Positions 1 through 11,199 of a stretch of DNA of 64,000 nt are shown here, piece after piece (position 1 is the stretch's first letter; each line of letters opens with the position of its first letter). The stretch is from Cocos nucifera (lineage: Eukaryota; Streptophyta; Magnoliopsida; Arecales; Arecaceae), in contig QRFJ01000294.1 of the NCBI GenBank assembly GCA_006176705.1, positions 1,674,001 through 1,738,000 on the forward strand, read 5' to 3'. A program made the translations under genes and the position numbers. The notes below the pieces were generated by a model that saw only the letters and a list, made by a program, of their open reading frames with translations, was not told the origin of the DNA and did no database searches.

Positions 1-1605
1 TAATCACTTAGGGAAGATAAATGGTGTGACAAATGCTTTGAGCAGGAACTCTTCTAGAAAATTAGCTGCTCTAATTGCTAAACAGAGTCATATTTTAGTA
101 GGTCTAGAGAGATAAATTGGGATACGACCATATAATCTTAAAGCTTAGCTTGCAACTTTCATGTTGTTGCCTATTAGGATAAAAGGATTAAGAAATCTCA
201 GAGAGAGGATCGAGATTTGCCAAAAATATAAATAGTAGAATTTGGTGCCTAGACAAAATTTTAAATACATAATGATGGTTCTATAACGATTAGAATTATG
301 TTGTGTGTCCATGTCCTTAAAGTTCTAGAGTTGTAGGAAGATATTTTTGAGGTGGCTCATGGCTTGTCATATATAGTGCATTCGAGGGGCACTAAGGTGT
401 ATTAAGATTTGAGAGAAAAATTTCTGATAGATTGGTATGAAAAGAGATATTACTTAATATATCACTTAATACTTGGTATGCTAGTAATGAACATCAAAGA
501 CCAACTAAACCATTGAAATCTCTTCCTATTTCTAAGCATAAATATGAAATTATATTATCATAGATTTTGCAACTAGATTGCATAGAACTCCTAGAGATTA
601 TAATGTTGTACAGGTAATTGTTGATTGACTAACCAAACCAACACACTTCTTACCATTTAGAGTTAATTTTTTTTAGAAAAATTAATAATCTTGCATATAG
701 AGCATATCATGAAGTTGTATGGAGCTCCAATTACTATTGTGACATGTAATGACACTAGGTTTGTATCTTAGTTCTTGAAGAGCCTTCATAAATCTCTAAA
801 AACCAAATTAAATTTCAGTATAGTTTTCCACTCACAAGTGATGGATAGTCTGAATGGAATGGACCATACATATCTTAGAAGACATATTGAAGGTCTTTGT
901 CTTGGACTTAAGGGAATGGAAAAATCACTTGTAATTAGTCGAGTTTACCTGCAATGATAGGTATCAAGCAAGCATTCAAATGGATCCTTCTGAAGAGTTG
1001 TGTGATAGGAAGCTCTAGTCCTCTATTTATTTGGATGATGCACCTAAGGAGATAGTATTAAGTCTAGAGATAATACAATATACTATGAAAAAGGTGCAAC
1101 TAATCAAAGAGCATTTTCTCATGGCTCAAAATAAAAAGAAGAGTTATATAGATAATAGAAGAAGAGAGCTAGAATTTTAAGTATAATATCATATTTTCTT
1201 GGAGGTATCTCCTATTAAAGATTTGATGAGGTTTAAAATTTGTAGCAAATTGAGTTTTAGGTATGTAGGCTTATTTGAAACTTGGATAGGGTAAGAGAGA
1301 TAGCGTATTAACTAACATTACCCCATTATATCTAATATTCATAATCATGTGTTTATATGTTGATGTTAAGAAAATATGTTTTGCATCTCGGCCATATAGT
1401 GGAATATGAACCATTGCAGCTTCATTAGGACCTCACCTATAAGGAGTACCCAATATGTATTATGGATATAGGAAAGATTAAGTTTTCAAGTAGCAAAATA
1501 TTTATTATATAAAAGTTCAATAGAGCAATCACATAGAAAAGGAGACTGCTTGGAATATCAAAGATGAGGTAAAGACAAAGTATCCTCAACATTTTGAAAG
1601 CTTAG
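1..1605 (+). pseudogene. Ty3/gypsy (Tekay/Del chromovirus-like) pol 3' end: RNase H tail, integrase
   Basis: Shifting plus-strand frames give the usual tail of a chromovirus polyprotein. First comes the RNase H end (about 1-60, like HPGKANVVADALSRK). The integrase zinc-finger region lies around 300-480. The integrase core is at about 555-960, with a readable VIVDxLTKxxHFLPF-like stretch near 610-660 and LYGAPITIV near 715-745. The C-terminal region is near 1190-1260 (FLEVSPIKDLMRF). It ends near 1600 with a KYPQHF match to the family's KYPHLF terminus. Many stops and small indels make it non-functional. Upstream gag, protease and RT lie outside the window. The Ty3/gypsy call is firm; the Tekay/Del lineage is inferred from the integrase order and the LTR type. 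Confidence 0.8.
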
Positions 1606-1645
1606 ATAAATTAATCTCAAGCATGAAATTATTTTTAAAAAAAAG
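1606..1645 (+). other. Degenerate polypurine tract before the 3' LTR
   Basis: The segment aligns to the 'cgaggacgaaatt...aaggggg' region that precedes 3' LTRs in this family; intact relatives stand at 34650-34690 and 39595-39631. Here the G-run has decayed to an A-run (1634-1644). It sets the LTR start at about 1646. Confidence 0.55.
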
Positions 1646-2104
1646 TATAATAATTAGTCCTTTTAGAATGGGCTGGATAGCACAACACCAATCCATCTAA
1701 CTATGATTCGACCATGTGATCCACACAAGCAAGAACGTATAGTAGACTCTCGAGGGGGTCTCCTTCTTTTGCTAACTCCTAGCGGAATCGGAGTGCAAGA
1801 ATCATCAAACTCAAGTAGAACCTTTAGGCTTTTTTATTAGAGATACTCCCCTCCCCTTCTATGGCATTGCCGATCATTGCCCCTATATTCTTTTCTTTTA
1901 TTCTTCATGTAGAAAACCCTCACTAATGTAGTCATCATACCCTTGTTGAAGCCGATGCAATAACCTTAGCCCTACCTAATTTTTCTTTACTCTTGGAAAA
2001 GTGGTTAGTTTTAATTTTCATCTTGATGATGTTCTCAGGGTTTTTACAATGGTTTTAAATCCCACACATTTATGTCATTCTTCTTTCCTCTTTTTGTAAG
2101 TTTT
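1646..2104 (+). mobile_element. Left part of the 3' LTR of the first Ty3/gypsy element (S)
   Basis: It follows the polypurine tract and starts with TATAATAATTAG, a mutated TGTAATA-type terminus. It carries the self-complementary 'gactct...gggtct' block typical of these LTRs near 1745-1775. It is cut at about 2105 by a second LTR that begins with the same kind of terminus. No coding sequence is visible. The other half of this LTR was not found in the window. Confidence 0.5.
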
Positions 2105-2290
2105 TGTTACAATATCCTGGTCCAACGATCTTATATTTGAACTAGGCTTGATCTAGTCAACCAGCCCAACCACCAAAAAGGAGTCCAAGGAGTGCCACAT
2201 GTTTTTTTAAAGCAGTGGAAAAAGGGTTGATTGAATGGATTTTCGATCGGAGTTAAAACCAATATTAGAAGGGAGTCAAACTCCTCTCCT

Positions 2291-2304
2291 TTGACTTTAT
2301 TTAA
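2291..2304 (+). promoter_or_regulatory. TATA-like element of LTR T
   Basis: TTTATTTAAAGGG stands at the position equivalent to TTTATTTAAAG near 27627 in the solo LTR and to CTATAAATAG in element Q. It is probably the retrotransposon core promoter; activity is not shown. Confidence 0.35.
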
Positions 2305-2689
2305 AGGGAAGAGGGTCTCCCCATCTTCCCCATTATGGATCAACAACCCAAGGTGAAGAAAATCATTGGAGTTCATTAAGTCTTCACCGAGGCTTCCACC
2401 AAAAATTATAGCCGAAGCACCACCAAAAAAGAAGTGAGGATCCTCTAATCTTCGAGTTAATATAGTTTGCTATCCTCCTTCGTCCTTGAAGCATTAATTT
2501 CAACCAACAATTATCAAATTTTGCATGAAAAGAATGAGCCTATTTTCTCTATTTTTAAATCTTATTTTCATTGATTTTTCACCAATGACTGTCGCCAATG
2601 ACCAAAGTTTACGGGATATTCGACTGCACCACCATAGCCGCATCCCCGATGACAATTATTGCTAGCCTTGAGCCCCTTTATTCTGGGAA

Positions 2690-2935
2690 TTTAAGGGGAG
2701 AAAAATCCCTTATTTTGCCGAGAACCGAGGAAGAAGAAAAGTGAAAGAGGAAAGAAATAAAAACAAAAAAGAAAGAAAAAAAAAGAAGGAGAGTTTCTCT
2801 CTCCTTTTCTTTCCTTTCTGTCTCTTCTCTCCTTTTTTTCTCCTTCCTCTCTCTTCCTACTTTCTCTATCCAAGTTCCCTCTCTACAACTTTCTCTCTTT
2901 CTAATTATTTCTCTTAACTTTTTTTCTCTATGAAG
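2690..2935 (+). repeat. Purine-rich block followed by pyrimidine-rich block (LTR hairpin)
   Basis: About 2695-2795 is A/G-rich on the plus strand, and about 2796-2935 is C/T-rich and partly complementary. The RNA could therefore fold back. The same layout recurs in every related LTR here (about 28066-28190, 36268-36320, 37545-37590, 40255-40315). Confidence 0.6.
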
Positions 2936-3459
2936 TTTCTCTCTTTAGTATTAATCTAGTAAAGAGCTTTTGTTTAATGAGTTTGATTGACCTTGATGAA
3001 GGGATCATGACTTATGATCATTGGATAGCGTGCCGCTCTCCATGCTGACCAGACCGACTGTTACTAGATTTGATTATCCATAATTTTTATTAAACCATCT
3101 CTAGACTAGTTCAATCATAATATGATGAAATTATCTTGATTGGACTGAATGTGATATTGATTGCTATTGCTTGGCTAACTCTATGAGGATTTCAAAATTT
3201 AAGATTTTTATTTTAAAAATAATTATAATTAAATTTGATAAAAATATGATTTTAGATATTAGATTTTGAAAGAAAATTTTTTAATTTGTTGGATTGTCAA
3301 CTTGTTGTTCGTGCTAGATTAAGATAGCCCTATATTAGATAAAAAGGACTGCTTAAGATGTTGTTAGAGAATCTTCAAATCAACAAGATAGCGGTACTCC
3401 CTAATAGGTTGGTAGTATTTTTCAGTAGGATAGAGTTATTGATCCTACAGGAACATCCA

Positions 3460-4550
3460 GACTAAGAAACAAGAATCAAGTATAGCCAATTGATGTAAAT
3501 ATTAGTGGATTTGATGTAATCGTAACAGCAGTTGCAACAGCAATTACTACGATAATAATAAGTACAACAACAAACACCACCATCGAAAGAATGTAGTAAG
3601 AAGTAAGAGAAATAAAGTAATACTGTAGAATTTAAAAAGTTGGCTCTACCAGCTTTTAATAGAACAACAAAATATTTAGAAGCTAATAATTAGCTTATGG
3701 AGATGGAGAAAGCATTTACTGTTAAGAAATGCCATGATAATGAAAAGATCTTGTATACATCATACATATTGCAAGATGAGACATTCAATTTATGATAGAG
3801 ACTGGAACACAAATATCAACATGATTGGGAACAATTAAGAAAAATTTCAAAGGGTACTTTATGATCAATATTTTTCTCGAAGTATAAGGACTCACAAAGA
3901 GCATAAATTTATTTATTTGAAACAAAAAATATGATAATTATGGAATATGAAGTTAAATTTATAGAGCTTGCCAAATTTATTTCGAGGCTGGTCGAGGATA
4001 AGCATGATCAAGTGTATAAATTTGAGATTGGATTGAATATAAAATTAGAAAGCAAGTGGTTCCATATGAATTAATTACTATCAAGTAGTGAATAAATCAT
4101 TGATAATTGAAAAGAAGCTAATAGAGAATGTATAGAAATGGAAAGAAATCAAAAGAAAAAAAAAGAGATTAAATGAATCTCAAAGGTGGAATAGTAAATA
4201 TACCGAGGTTTCAAATAAGAGATCAATAAGTGACAACTTTGGACTAACTAATAACTTCAAGTATTCTAGATAATGTGGAAATCATATATCAAATGATTAT
4301 TAATGGAACATTAGTGCATATTTTGGTTGTGGTAAAAAATGCCAAAAAATAACTGAGTGCCCATAAAGAATGGAAGGTTAGCCTGCTGTGTTAGCTGAAC
4401 AAAATAAGGATAGGAGCTTGAATCCCCAAACCCAAAGAAGGATCTATGCTGTTACACAACAAAATACATAAGTTTTCGATGCAACGGTGACAGGCCTTAA
4501 GAAAGATTCTCAGAATTAATTTGATCAGTTGGTTAGTTTCATTTAAGGTA
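3460..4550 (+). pseudogene. Ty3/gypsy gag fragment
   Basis: From about 3627 the plus strand reads as a retrotransposon gag domain: FKKLALPAF, then a MEMEKAFTVKKCHDNEK segment around 3700-3750, and a region with an acidic/aromatic pattern typical of the capsid up to about 4060. Near 4310-4375 there is a degenerate CCHC zinc knuckle (FGCGKKCQK...ECP). This matches chromovirus gag (retrotrans_gag plus zf-CCHC). Stops occur throughout, and no protease or RT follows. The segment stands inside sequence that otherwise aligns as one LTR, which is unexpected for gag. Confidence 0.7.
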
Positions 4551-4864
4551 AGTGATGTAACTATTTCTCTAAATTTATTGATAAATTATATAATATTTAT
4601 ATCATTGAACTTTGAGTTATATTGTTTATGATTTATGAATATGAAGCATAATATTTACTTATTAATTTTATCTTCTTACAAAATATTAGTTGATGCACTA
4701 TTGAAGGTTTTGATTCTACTATGTATTATGACCGACTGATTTTGATTTCAAATAATTTTATATTTTATTTAATTAAAATATGAAACTAATTTTATCAAAT
4801 AAAAAAAATTATTTTGAGATGGATTTTGTCTCATAGTTTGATTGTGTATCAAATTTAGCTAGTG

Positions 4865-5175
4865 AGGATTATATACTAGTATATCGATATCTTATTAATA
4901 TGGATTATACGTTGATATATCAATACCTTATTAGTGGAGATTGTATACTGGTATATCGATATCCTATCAATGAAAATTATGTATTGATATATCAACATTT
5001 TGTCAGTGGAGATTGTATGCTGGTACATCAGTATCCTACCAGCGGAGATTATGCCTTGGTATATCAATATCCCATTAGTGGATATTGTACATTGGTATAT
5101 CGATATCTTGCTAGTAAAAATTATACGTTAGCATATCCGTATCCTACCAATGAGGATTATGCATCGTCATTTTGA
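4865..5175 (+). repeat. 30-bp minisatellite inside LTR T
   Basis: About ten imperfect copies of a 30-bp unit built on 'tggtatatcgatatcctatc' plus 'agtggagattat'. Because the unit is a multiple of three, it leaves chance open frames on both strands, which are not genes. A related block with a longer unit sits at the same LTR position at 29060-29310. Confidence 0.85.
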
Positions 5176-6749
5176 CTTTGGCTATTCTAAGCTCATTTTA
5201 GCCTAGTCATAGGGTGTAAATATGGTTATAGCTCATGGCTTTTGAGATAAATCGGATGTTTTGAAAAATTAATTTATGAATAAAAATAAAATTTAAAAGA
5301 TTGAACTTGCATGCATCTATTTTGCTAGTACAGTATATTTTGAATAAGTTTTTAAATTAATATGCTCTATATATTTATTTTTAGTATATTTTTATTATTT
5401 TATTTAGCTAGCTAAAATATTCATTACTTATTGGGCTGTCAAGCTTATCATTCTTTTTTTCTTTTTCAAATTTAGATGTTTTGTTTTAAATATGATATTG
5501 CTTTGGAAGTGAGATTAGAAATAAAATTCAGTAATAACAATATTTCATAGATTTAAATTTATTATTATTAGTTGAGATTTATCAATCAAGAATTATTTGA
5601 TATAAAGGCTTTTAAATATATCAATAAGCTGGATTAGTTAATTAAATTTTAATTTTTAGTTATTTAAATTAATTTTACTATTTGTTTTATGATATCATGA
5701 AAAAAGCCTTGCATGCTTACGAGAAGAGTTGTCCATGAGTATGTGATGGTTGCTATAATCTTTGACTTGCTATCTTGGATTGAAAGCATAACATCTGTAT
5801 TGGCAAAGCATTACGTGTGAAGCCATTGGGCAATTATGATCTTTTTTTTCTTATTTCCCCCATTTCTCTTTTGATCCCTTGTTATTTTCTAAATTTTGTT
5901 CTTGGTGGCAAATGTATATTAATGCAGAATGATTGTATCAGGCAATACTTTTGAGAAATTTTTGTAGCCTTGAGCTCGTTGGTGATGTTGAAGCCTTTTG
6001 TCATTAACAGAATATCAATTTCTATTGGCGATTGTCAGTCCAACTAGTCTGCAGATCGTGACAAGTTGCATTAAAAATGTGAGATTGTTGAGACCAAAAC
6101 GCTTTGCATGGCAGATGAATATAAGAAAGGATTTTACAAAATGCTACCCTTAGTTGTTTGGTTGTAGATCACATCCCAGACATTCTAATGCACATTTTTA
6201 TTTTTTATATAATGATATCGTCTACATAAATTAATAGATAAATAATCTTTTGGTCGTGCCAATAGATGAATATGTGGTCCAAGAAACTTGAAATTTGTTC
6301 TCATATATAAATAGTGGCCACATTTTGGAATCTAGCAATGTGCTTATATCTTGTTGGAGGACGCAGCGTATAGGAATTCTGATCGACTCATTATTTAAAA
6401 ATAGGCTGGCGAAAGCACTCATTTAATGATTGTTGTAGGCTTAACTACGGGATTGAAAGAAAGTATATATGCATCCCATGACGTGACGTGCATATATGCG
6501 TTGTTGCAAGCAAGGTTTAGAAACTTTCAATACAGGCCTGTACTGCGATCTGCTGGTGGTAGGATATGAAGTATACCAACTATGTATATCGGATTTTTTT
6601 TTTTTTAATTTTTAGTTTTGGGTTCTAAACATCATACGGAGTGAAAATAGGGGGGTTTAGATCCAGTAAAATTCGATTTTTCAATTACTTCTTTTCTGAA
6701 AAGTTAACGTTATCAAAGCCGTTTTACAGGCACGATGGTGATGTAGCTT

Positions 6750-7289
6750 TCATATGGTAAAGGGGATCAAAGTCTTTAGAAGACAAGTAGTGGCTTCATG
6801 ATTAAGGTACTTGGTATGGCAATTTGGTGAATTGTCCTTAGCTGCGACAAATAAGTATTTGGAGCATGATAACTCTCCAAAGGTGATCACAGCTGGGTAC
6901 CAGCTTCCATGCATGTGCAAGTCTCTTTTATCAACATGATGGTACTCAGTTGGAATTATGCGATGACTGAGCCGGTTCAGTGCCAAATCCAGGGCCCGTC
7001 TCTGAAGCGGTTTCCTGTGGCTCTGGTCATGTAAAACCAAAATAGAGGAGGCTATTTTTCTATTCTCTCGATCGATTTTCTGAGCCCAAGCCCCCACCGT
7101 CTCCCCCTCTTGCCTCTCCTGCTTGCTGTGCCCACCACTCACCGTCCCAAACAGGCTATTTTTTCTATTCTCCCAATCAATTTTTTGAGCCCAAACCCCC
7201 ACCGTCTCTCCCTCCTCTCCTGCTTGCTGTGCCCACCTCTCACCATCCCGAACACCATCTCGACACCTCGATCTCGGTCCAGGTTGCAA
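6750..7289 (-). CDS. Hypothetical 179-aa open frame of unknown function
   Basis: One of the longest uninterrupted frames in the window. I recognise no domain. The first ~90 residues are charged and contain an imperfect internal duplication (GETVGVWAQKIDWENRK / GETVGAWAQKIDRENRK, 35 residues apart), produced by the 105-bp DNA duplication described separately. The rest has no signal peptide or membrane segment. It may be a chance frame or a fragment of an unknown gene; no promoter or splice context supports it. Confidence 0.15.
   Translation of the reverse strand: MQPGPRSRCRDGVRDGERWAQQAGEEGETVGVWAQKIDWENRKNSLFGTVSGGHSKQERQEGETVGAWAQKIDRENRKIASSILVLHDQSHRKPLQRRALDLALNRLSHRIIPTEYHHVDKRDLHMHGSWYPAVITFGELSCSKYLFVAAKDNSPNCHTKYLNHEATTCLLKTLIPFTI
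7050..7256. repeat. ~105-bp tandem duplication
   Basis: Two adjacent copies start at 'ggctatttttctattctc' (7050) and 'ggctattttttctattct' (7154). Each runs through 'cccccaccgtctc' to 'tgctgtgcccacc'. They differ at a modest number of positions. Confidence 0.8.
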
Positions 7290-7328
7290 ATGTATTGCTT
7301 GGAAGAATATTTTGTAATTAATCGGAAC

Positions 7329-8045
7329 TACTGGTACGAAATCTGATTGCCGTCAGAGAAGACGAAATTGCTGTCGGTGATCTACAAAACAAGTCTCATT
7401 CAGAACCCGGGATGGTGGCTTCGGCAAGATCCTCTGATGGTCAAGTTAGCTTTTTTGGCCAACAAAAATAAAGTGCTTAGTCAAGAAAGTTGCAGAATTT
7501 CGAAAAGAAGAAGAGAGCCCAGAGAAAACGTATCTGGAGGATTTATTTTATAGACGGAGTTTATAACAAACTGATAGTGACAGCCGTAACTATTGGATAG
7601 TGGGCCGCTCGGAACCACGTGGAGTTTATTATGGAGGATAGTGTTTGTTGCCATGAGGTGCCAGTCTATTTGAGATTTGATAGTAAAAATTCGAAGGGGT
7701 GGGCATCGGTTGGTGATGACCTTTGGGCTATATCAATTCTAGAAGAGTTCGGACTCCTCTAAGATAGTTCGGGTGTGGGTCGGTTCATATCGTATATGAG
7801 ATCAGACTCATGCGGAGACCTTCCTGAATGACTGCGAAAAGTTTGAAAGGAGTTTGGCTGCTGGAGGGGTCCGGAAGGAGTTCGATTGCTGGAGGAGTCC
7901 GGAAGGAGTTTGGCTGCTAGAGGGGTTCTAAAGGAGTTTGTCTGTTGAAGGAGTCTGAAAGAGGTTTGACCGCTCAAGAAGTCCGGAAGAAGTTCGACTG
8001 CTGGAGGAGTCCGAAAGAGGTTCAGCCGTTGGAGAAGTTCCAAGA
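7329..8045 (-). mobile_element. LTR_a of element Y, distal part (3' LTR in minus orientation)
   Basis: It starts on the plus strand with TACTGGTACGAAATCTGATT, matching 25830 (TATTGGTGCGAAATCTGATT), directly after the target duplication GGAAC. It carries the family's 'ttcggctgctggaggagtccgaa'-type short repeats at 7800-8040. The LTR resumes at 13421 after the CACTA insertion. Confidence 0.85.
7800..8040. repeat. ~30-40-bp degenerate repeats inside the Y-family LTR
   Basis: The unit is built on 'gctggaggagtccggaagg' plus 'agttcg'. It is repeated about eight times here, and again in LTR_b (20520-20765) and LTR_c (26340-26670). Copy number differs between the three LTRs, which accounts for most of their length differences. 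Confidence 0.75.
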
Positions 8046-8059
8046 TACTACCATAAAAA

Positions 8060-8425
8060 AGGATTATGGCAGCAGTTCATAACCACTACCGTAGCATAAA
8101 AAATCACTGTCATAGGCTATGGCAGCAGTTTTCTAATCGCTGCTACTGCAAGCCATCGCCGTAAGCTCTATGACAGCAGTTGTTACAGCAGTTGTTTGAA
8201 CTGCTTGTCCATAGATAGCCTATTGCAGTTGGTTTATAAATTGGCTGCAATAGATCGACCTATGACAGTGGTTACATAACCGCTGCCATAGGCAGCATAA
8301 TCTATAGGCAGTGATTTTTTAATCGCTGCCATAGATCTAATGCAGCAATTGGTACTGTTTACATCAGGAACCTATGGCAGCGGTTGGCACAGATATAGCA
8401 GCGGTTATAAAACACTACCGTAGAT
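8060..8425. repeat. CACTA subterminal repeats, left end
   Basis: Short units of the form 'tatggcagcggtt...aaccgctgccata' occur in both orientations and are often paired as small palindromes. Such subterminal motifs are the known binding sites of En/Spm regulatory proteins; binding here is inferred. Confidence 0.8.
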
Positions 8426-8592
8426 CTTGAATAATTAAAAAAATAAAATTTTTATTTTTTTATATATTTTATCTGATAAATACAGATATATAACATAAGA
8501 AAATATAATAAACACAAAAATTATTCTGAAATGCTAAAATTTTATTACCCAAAAAAAATTATTATAATATTTTTTTAAAAAAATAAAATACA

Positions 8593-10226
8593 TCAAAAGT
8601 CTCCTAAAACTATATCATCGTTGTCGTCACCGAGAGTCAGAGCCAGAGCTGGAGCTGGAATGTAGGCTAACATATCCTCGAAGCTTGTGACTCCAAAACA
8701 CGCACTGAGCGTCAACATCATGTCTCTCACGATGCCCTCCAGATGAGATGCACGCTCCTCAGCCCGATCTGCCCGTGTTACAGCATGATCTACCTGTGCC
8801 AACGCCTCCTCAAGCTCCTCCCGACTGATGACATCCGAAAGTCTGTGAGGAGACGCTCGCCTTGGATCTAGTAGCTCATGGCGTGTGTCCAGGCTTGCAT
8901 CGGATCCTTCTAGAGTGCTTAGGCCCCAAGATTTGAGACAGATCGTCATAGGGCCCAGAGGTATCCGGGCCCTCGCTCATGAGTGCATCTAACTGATCCT
9001 GTAATTATAAATAAAAATAAATTTTTATAAGAAATGCTATAATATTAATCATATATACTAATATATTTAATACTTATAAAAATACGCTCGATCGTGGCAT
9101 TCATCGGTCTGCTCGTCTTGTCCGTATGGCTGGATCAGAAGATCTCGCTACAGCTGGGCATCACTCCATCTCTCATCAGCTATAACAAAGAATAAATTTA
9201 TCAAAAAGATGATAAAAATATAAATTTAATTTATCTAGTAAGATTTAGAATTAATTACCTCTCTATGCACACGATTGGCCATAGACTCGTGGCCTAGAGT
9301 GTGCGTATACTCCTGGGTTGCACGATTCTTTCGGTTCTGATTGGAGGTAGCCTAACAAGTATTCAAATAAATAATAAATATTTAAATAATATTTAAATAA
9401 AATTTTAAGCATATTAAAAAATTTAAAAGTTAGAATTTTACTCAAACTCTTGACTCCTCCAGTGTCTAACCATCCTCTCCCACTGACTCGGAGAATAGTC
9501 CTGTATTCAGGGAACAAGCTCATCCAAAGTGTCTCATCGGTGCTCGAGCCATCCTCTATGGAGCTTGACCTTGTAATTTTGGTATAACTCTTCGATCTTC
9601 TTCAGTCGGGCATCTCGACCCCTCTTGTAATCAAAAAAGTCATACCTGCTCTGCACAAATTTATCAAAAATCAGTTACAAAATTATTCTAATCAAACATA
9701 TATAGTGTAAATATATACAATGCATAAATATAACTAAGATGCGCATACTTAACTATATCTCCTTCCATATCCGATCTCCGACGACAGCATCCATCAAACG
9801 TCAGTCTCTGAGCTCTACGAGAATGATGTTTGACAGTCTTACAAGCACTCTAAAAAAGGAATGCATCTCCTGTGTGGTCTCCCTTATCGGCCTCCCCTCT
9901 ACATCGTAATAGACCATCACCTGATGGTGGTGGTTCTACACATGTGCCATACGTGTGAGATCGCAAAATATTCGGCTGGATGATACACCTGCAATGTAAA
10001 TACGTTATGCAAATATATAAGTATACAAATACTATATAAAAAATAAAGTTGTGCTAATATAATAAAAATGTAACTCAGATGCCTGCATAGTGGCATGTGC
10101 CTCAAATATGGGTGACAGTAGAGGCTTAGCTGCTGGTGGAGTAGATGCCGTCGGTGGAGGTCTCTGAGCAGTCGATGCTGAGGTGGATAGAGTATGCTCT
10201 GACTCCTTGGATGCTGAGCTGTGCAT
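8593..10226 (-). pseudogene. CACTA-associated plant transposase-like protein (Transposase_24/Ptta-En-Spm type), broken
   Basis: Minus-strand pieces in order: a Ser/Pro-rich start (10226-10080); a segment around 9910-9770 with GDHTGDAFLF; a block at about 9650-9420 reading YDFFDYKRGRDARLKKIEE and then SPSQWERMVRHWRSQEF; and 9350-9255 reading NRKNRATQEYTHTLGHES. The last piece (8949-8593) has an acidic coiled-coil (REELEEALAQVDHAVTRADRAEERASHL) and a Pro/Ala/Asp-rich tail. The W...W...EF and N-rich blocks are the hallmark of the plant Ptta/En/Spm domain. AT-rich gaps between the pieces may be introns. Frames are interrupted, and the long TNPD-like transposase is missing, so the copy is probably non-autonomous. 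Confidence 0.65.
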
Positions 10227-10432
10227 AACCCATCAAGAGGCAGGGGTGAAAACTAGATGGCATTTCGATGCCATCGTGACCTGCAACGTTAATGAACATT
10301 AATCAATATAACATCATGACATATCAAATTCTATTCGCTCGAAAGTTGAGCTAGCTTCGTGCCTGAGACAGCCAACTCCGTGCCTAAGACATCCGACTAG
10401 AGACCTCCCCCAGTATCCGAGCCAGGTCGGCT

Positions 10433-10730
10433 ATGTGCCATCCCCTCGATCACTCCCTCTCTCCCTCTCTCGATCTCTCTCATCGGCGATGGCGGCGAGT
10501 CCGAACCTCTTTGTCCCAGCTTTTCCATCTCTTGATCTTCCTTTCTCCCTCTCTCGATCTCACTTACTGGCGAGGCCGGACCCCATCCCTCCCTCTCTCA
10601 CTCTTTCGATCTCCCTCGTCAGCAAAATCAGAGCCCATCCCTCCTAATGATGCCGACGAAGCTGGACCCCCTCCCTCCCAATGATGACGACGAGGTCAGA
10701 TCCCTTCTTTCCTCTCTCAAGTACAGATCC
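10433..10730. repeat. C/T-rich ~80-bp degenerate tandem repeat within the CACTA element
   Basis: The motif 'ccctctctcgatctc' followed by 'ggcgagtccgaacc'-like sequence recurs about three to four times. It leaves Ser/Leu/Arg-rich frames on both strands that I regard as artefacts of composition. Confidence 0.5.
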
Positions 10731-10894
10731 ATCAGGTATTTGGGTTCGGATCTGATACCAGTAATTAAAATTAGGTCTGAATCTGAATATCCAGGTTCCG
10801 ATCGAAACCCAATTCGTTGATAGATCTAATCCACGATCGTCGACATGGCACGACCTAAAGCTACCGCCACGGCACAGTCCAAAAAGTACGATAT

Positions 10895-11035
10895 GAAGAT
10901 AATTATAATATTTATAATAAATATTTATAATATTTATAATAAATATTTATAATATTTATTATAAATATTCTATAAATTATTATAAATATACATGATTAAT
11001 AAATAATACTATAAAATTTTTAAAAAAAAATTATA
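10895..11035. repeat. AT-rich palindromic repeat
   Basis: Repeated 'tttataataaatatttataa' units form overlapping inverted repeats between the C/T-rich and G-rich parts of the CACTA element. Confidence 0.7.
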
Positions 11036-11199
11036 CCTACGACTATAGAGAGCGGGTCGCACCAAAAGATCCAAGGATTGTCGATGACGATGCTAGAGGA
11101 GGACGACAACACTAGAGATAACCTATAAAATAAAAGCAAGATAGTGAGATAGAGAAGAGAGAAAAAGAGAAAAGAGAGAGAGCAAGGGTGGTCGCGGAT

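Larger units (their letters stand above)
2105..5793 (+). mobile_element. Tekay/Del-type LTR (T) with an internal gag-bearing segment
   Basis: The start (TGTTACAATATCCTGG) and end (GCATAACA) align to the two ends of the solo LTR at 27470-29837. The shared order of blocks is: short TATA-like TTTATTTAAAG region, purine/pyrimidine hairpin block, tandem-repeat block, and the final TTGCATGCTTA region near 5710. Between about 3300 and 4545 this copy holds roughly 1.2 kb that the solo LTR lacks, containing gag sequence. So this is either an LTR with gag DNA inserted, or a collapsed element whose two LTR halves flank a gag remnant. Confidence 0.6.
5794..7323. other. Unassigned DNA between two retrotransposon blocks
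   Basis: No transposon protein, LTR terminus or RNA gene was recognised here. The stretch is AT-rich with a T-run at 6595-6606. It holds one long minus-strand open frame (6750-7289) and a tandem duplication near 7050-7255. It may be older host intergenic DNA, because the composite at 7329-26781 inserted into its right end with a GGAAC duplication. Confidence 0.4.

Noticed and set aside
4876..5175. Tyr/Ile-rich frames on both strands
   Set aside because: By-product of the 30-bp minisatellite in LTR T.
9263..9523. 86-aa minus-strand frame as an independent gene
   Set aside because: It runs across an AT-rich intron-like gap between two blocks of the CACTA-associated protein, and reads the conserved block at 9255-9350 in a different frame.
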